From CAYQEU01 sp964532005 (GTDB lineage Bacteria > Patescibacteriota > Doudnabacteria > UBA920): 64,000 nt of DNA. The notes beneath the pieces are model-generated. The model had not been told where the DNA came from. It saw only the letters and a list, made by a program, of their open reading frames with translations, and did not search any database. Both the position numbers and the translations under genes were made by a program. The DNA lies in contig CAZHER010000004.1 in NCBI GenBank assembly GCA_964532005.1, forward strand, positions 22,553 through 86,552, in the 5' to 3' direction. Below are positions 60,732-64,000 of the stretch, piece by piece (within the stretch, counting starts at the first letter, position 1; the number at the start of each line of letters is the position of its first letter).

Positions 60732-63572
60732 ATGGCAAATTCGGACAAAATCATCATCCGGGGGGCAAGACAACACAACTTGAAAAATATTGATCTAGAT
60801 TTGCCTCGCAACAAGCTCATAGTAATGACCGGCTTGTCTGGTTCCGGAAAGTCTTCCTTGGCATTTGATACTATTTATGCTGAAGGCCAGCGCCGCTACG
60901 TAGAAAGCTTGTCAGCTTATGCTCGTCAGTTTATTGGATTGATGGACAAACCGGATGTAGACAAAATCGAAGGACTGTCACCCGCAATTTCTATAGATCA
61001 GAAAAGCGCATCTCATAATCCAAGGTCTACTGTCGGAACTGTAACCGAAATTTACGACTATTTGCGTTTGCTTTACGCTCGAATCGGCATTCCGCATTGT
61101 CCGCAGTGCGGCAAGAAAATTTCCGGCCAGACCTTGCAGGCCATGGTCGATCAGCTTTTGGGGTTAGCAAAAGATACTAAGGTAATTTTACTTGCTCCTT
61201 TTGTGCGTGACCAAAAGGGTGAACATAAATTAATTTTTGACCAAGTTAAAAAAGCTGGTTTTTCACGCGTTCGTGTAGACGGCGTGATTATGGATTTGAA
61301 TGAAGCCCAGAGACTGAATTTAGACAAACAAAAGAAGCACAGCATAGATGTGGCGGTAGATCGAATTACTATCAGCAATGAAGACAAGAGTAGAATTTCA
61401 GAAAGCTTGGAGAAAGCTCTAGATTTAGGAGACCAGTTAGCTATTGCATTGGTAGGGGACAAAGCGCCGAAGGAAATGATTTTATCTCAGAAGTTTGCTT
61501 GTCCTCAGGGTCACAGTGTTTCAATTTCTGAGCTTGATCCAAGAGATTTTTCTTTTAACAGTCCTCATGGCGCTTGCCCCGACTGTAAAGGTTTGGGCAC
61601 CAAACTTACCATTGAACCGGATTTGGTGATTCCAAATCAGCGTCTTACCTTGGCAGAAGGAGCTGTACGCCCGTGGAGCAAAACTACTTCCCGACTGTCT
61701 TGGTATATGCGAGTGCTTAATGCCGTTGCCGAAGAATACGGTTTCTCCGTAGATGTACCTGTCAAAGATCTTCCTAAGAAATTTATAGATATTATTCTTT
61801 ACGGTACCGGCGACAAAAAAATTAAAGTACCAGGAGAAGGGGAATACAGTAACACCTATTTTGCCACTTTTGAAGGCGTGATAAATAATTTGGAGCGTCG
61901 ATATAAGGAAACCGATTCCGATTATATGCGAGGAGAGATTGAAAATTATATGCGCATTCGCCAATGCCAAACTTGTGAGGGTAAGCGTCTCAAACCGGAA
62001 GTACTGGCCGTTACGGTAAACACCCAAAGCATTGTTGATTTGTCTCAAATGACTATTGAAAAAGCTGCCGAATTTTTTAATGACTTGCCGAAAAGATTGA
62101 ATGCCAAAGAAACCGCAATCGCTAAATTAATTTTGAAGGAAATAGTGGCCCGACTTTCTTTCCTGTTGAATGTAGGACTTTCTTATTTATCCTTAGACCG
62201 AGGCGCTGATACGCTGTCTGGCGGCGAAGCTCAGCGTATTCGTTTGGCAACCCAAATTGGTTCAGGGCTTACCGGCGTTTTATATATTTTGGACGAACCT
62301 TCGATTGGTTTGCATCAGAGGGATAATGGTCGGCTTTTAAAAACCTTAAAAGAACTCCGCGACCTGGGTAACACAGTAATAGTAGTAGAACACGACGAAG
62401 AAACTATTCGGGAGTCGGACTGGGTTGTTGATATTGGCCCAGGAGCAGGTGCTCACGGTGGAAGATTAGTGGCCCAAGGTACTCCTGAGCAAATATTGAA
62501 AAGCAAGGAATCTATTACTGGAAAGTTTCTTTCAGGCAAGGAAACGATTGAGGTTCCTAAACGGCGTCGTCCAGGAAATGGAAAAAAATTATCTGTTGTC
62601 GGAGCTTCTGAATTCAATCTCAAAGATTTAAATGTTGATATTCCGCTTGGAAAATTTGTGTGTCTTACGGGGATGTCCGGTTCGGGCAAATCGACCCTGC
62701 TGAACGATATTTTGGCCAAGGCTTTATCTAAATACTTTTACAACAGTAAAGACGAACCTGGTCAGCATAAGAAGATTTTGGGCATTGACCACATAGATAA
62801 GATAATTGATATTGATCAGTCTCCAATTGGCCGTACTCCACGCTCTAACCCCGCTACATATACAGGTGTTTTCACTTTTATTCGCGATTTGTTTGCCGAA
62901 ACTAAAGAAGCAAAAATGAAAGGGTACAAATCTGGACGCTTTAGCTTCAATGTTAAAGGTGGCCGTTGTGAAAAGTGTTCCGGCGACGGTGTATTACGCG
63001 TAGAAATGAATTTTTTACCGGACGTCTATATTACCTGCGAGGAATGTAATGGTAAGCGCTATAACCGGGAAGCTTTGGAAATTCATTATAAAGAAAAAAC
63101 CATTTCCGATGTTTTGGAAATGACCGTTGATGAAGCAAAAGTTTTCTTTGCCCACATTCCTTCTATTAAACGCAAACTTGACACTCTTTCCGAAGTCGGC
63201 TTGGGTTACATGCACTTGGGGCAAAACGCAACCACCCTGTCCGGTGGCGAAGCCCAACGTATTAAGTTGGCTACCGAGCTGTCACGTGCTTCCACAGGAC
63301 GTACTCTATATATTCTTGATGAACCGACCACAGGTCTTCATTTTGCCGATGTAAAGCGCTTGATAGCCGTATTGAACCGCTTAGTTGAAAAGGGTAATAC
63401 AGTAGTGGTCATTGAACATAATTTAGATATGATTAAAACTGCTGACTGGATAGTAGACATGGGACCGGAGGGAGGAGACAAAGGCGGCCAACTGGTAGCA
63501 GTAGGAACTCCGGAGGAAGTAGCGAAAATAAAAGGCAGTTATACTGGCCAGTATTTGAAAAAGATTTTGTAA
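60732..63572 (+). CDS. uvrA: Excinuclease ABC subunit A
   Basis: 946 aa, full length. Two ABC ATPase modules: Walker A GLSGSGKSSLAFDTIYAEGQ and GMSGSGKSTLLNDILAK, signatures LSGGEAQRIRLA and LSGGEAQRIKLA, Walker B LYILDEPSIGLH and LYILDEPTTGLH. Zinc modules CPQCGKKI..., CPDCKGLG and CEKCSGDG...CEECNGKRY are intact. It scans DNA for damage and loads UvrB. It probably starts at ATG 60732; no strong SD is seen. Confidence 0.98.
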   Translation: MANSDKIIIRGARQHNLKNIDLDLPRNKLIVMTGLSGSGKSSLAFDTIYAEGQRRYVESLSAYARQFIGLMDKPDVDKIEGLSPAISIDQKSASHNPRSTVGTVTEIYDYLRLLYARIGIPHCPQCGKKISGQTLQAMVDQLLGLAKDTKVILLAPFVRDQKGEHKLIFDQVKKAGFSRVRVDGVIMDLNEAQRLNLDKQKKHSIDVAVDRITISNEDKSRISESLEKALDLGDQLAIALVGDKAPKEMILSQKFACPQGHSVSISELDPRDFSFNSPHGACPDCKGLGTKLTIEPDLVIPNQRLTLAEGAVRPWSKTTSRLSWYMRVLNAVAEEYGFSVDVPVKDLPKKFIDIILYGTGDKKIKVPGEGEYSNTYFATFEGVINNLERRYKETDSDYMRGEIENYMRIRQCQTCEGKRLKPEVLAVTVNTQSIVDLSQMTIEKAAEFFNDLPKRLNAKETAIAKLILKEIVARLSFLLNVGLSYLSLDRGADTLSGGEAQRIRLATQIGSGLTGVLYILDEPSIGLHQRDNGRLLKTLKELRDLGNTVIVVEHDEETIRESDWVVDIGPGAGAHGGRLVAQGTPEQILKSKESITGKFLSGKETIEVPKRRRPGNGKKLSVVGASEFNLKDLNVDIPLGKFVCLTGMSGSGKSTLLNDILAKALSKYFYNSKDEPGQHKKILGIDHIDKIIDIDQSPIGRTPRSNPATYTGVFTFIRDLFAETKEAKMKGYKSGRFSFNVKGGRCEKCSGDGVLRVEMNFLPDVYITCEECNGKRYNREALEIHYKEKTISDVLEMTVDEAKVFFAHIPSIKRKLDTLSEVGLGYMHLGQNATTLSGGEAQRIKLATELSRASTGRTLYILDEPTTGLHFADVKRLIAVLNRLVEKGNTVVVIEHNLDMIKTADWIVDMGPEGGDKGGQLVAVGTPEEVAKIKGSYTGQYLKKIL

Positions 63573-63643
63573 TTATTGGTCCTTAGATTTTTAGAGTTCG
63601 CTTAGTTATATTAATTGTAAAGCCCAAATCATGGGAATTGATG

Positions 63644-63649
63644 TATAAT
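63644..63649 (+). promoter_or_regulatory. -10 element of the methyltransferase gene
   Basis: TATAAT ends six bases before ATG 63656; the ATG at 63650 directly touches the -10 and is less likely. Confidence 0.6.
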
Positions 63650-63655
63650 ATGCTT

Positions 63656-64000
63656 ATGGATTCTAATAAAATAAAACATAAAAAGAAGAATTTAGGGCAA
63701 TTTTTCACTACAAATGCTGATTATATATTACAGGGTTTAGAGAAAACTATAAGTGGAAAAAGTGTCACTGACCCATTTGCAGGAACAAGGGACCTTATGA
63801 ATTGGGCTAAACTTCATAAAGCAAAATCAGTGATCGGTTTTGATGTAGATAAAAACCTAGTCGATAATAAAAGAGTTTTTTCCAATGACAGTATAAGAAA
63901 TCCTAGAAAATATGACTTCATAATTACAAATCCACCGTATCTACATAAAAATAAAGCAGATAGAAAACGAAAGGTCGTATCATTGTCTGGAATAACAAGA
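63656..64000 (+). CDS. Adenine-specific DNA methyltransferase, 3'-partial
   Basis: 115 residues visible before the window edge. NLGQFFTTNADYIL matches the LGQFFT start of many type I/II restriction methyltransferases. DPFAGTRDLMNW is the AdoMet-binding motif I and IITNPPYLHKNKA is the catalytic NPPY motif of N6-adenine methylases. AT-richer than uvrA. It probably belongs to a restriction-modification locus continuing to the right. Confidence 0.88.
   Translation, partial: MDSNKIKHKKKNLGQFFTTNADYILQGLEKTISGKSVTDPFAGTRDLMNWAKLHKAKSVIGFDVDKNLVDNKRVFSNDSIRNPRKYDFIITNPPYLHKNKADRKRKVVSLSGITR

Overview
The window looks like a scaffold from a Patescibacteria (CPR) bacterium assembled from a metagenome. 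The base composition is about 40% GC and the standard code fits (TGA is used as stop). Typical CPR traits are very large Thr/Gly/Asn/Ser-rich surface proteins, a type IV prepilin, an RNase J with a Pro/Arg-rich N-terminal extension, and a sparse metabolic gene set. Assignment below phylum level is not possible from this sequence. One 100-N gap (3998-4097) sits inside a repeat.

Layout. (1) 1-9872: the 3' part of a giant surface protein with a YadA-like head region, followed at once by two tandem class A beta-lactamase-fold proteins. (2) 9890-20055: a promoter, a second giant protein (2748 aa), two small membrane-anchored proteins and a terminator. (3) 20069-25844: on the minus strand a Cu/Zn superoxide dismutase, a small membrane protein and a prepilin; on the plus strand an ECF sigma factor with a DUF5667-type partner; then a minus-strand FAD oxidoreductase / DoxX-like / GIY-YIG group and a stand-alone DipZ C-terminal-like domain. 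(4) 25876-33240: a calpain-like protease, a DUF378 protein, a glycerol kinase-like / gpsA / membrane protein operon, a hypothetical gene and pyrD. (5) 33.2-38.7 kb: an accessory island. It holds a peptide deformylase-like gene between 89-bp direct repeats, an NYN nuclease / zinc-ribbon / basic-protein operon behind an attenuator-like terminator, a HAD gene between 35-bp direct repeats that are themselves promoters, several tiny Cys-rich or basic proteins, and tRNA-Glu. (6) 38.6-42.6 kb: a CsoR-family regulator, thioredoxin reductase, riboflavin kinase and EamA transporter operon, then glutamate dehydrogenase. (7) 42.6-64 kb: mostly housekeeping. This includes efp, rpsR, ssb and rpsF with a long structured leader, a DUF5648 secreted protein, an ABC transporter with ychF, a phosphohexomutase with mscL, trpS, a TrmB-like regulator, RNase J, tRNA-Leu, a family-5 solute-binding protein with secG, uvrC and uvrA. 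The start of an adenine methyltransferase runs off the right edge.

Two initiation styles are visible. At least thirteen genes have a -10 hexamer ending 6-7 nt before the start codon, which predicts leaderless mRNAs. A second set, mostly uncharacterised proteins of about 75-110 aa, has strong Shine-Dalgarno sequences, longer hairpin-rich leaders and usually a good intrinsic terminator. Two divergent promoter regions (38.65 and 48.94 kb) have overlapping or shared -35 elements. All functional calls come from reading motifs by eye, without database searches.
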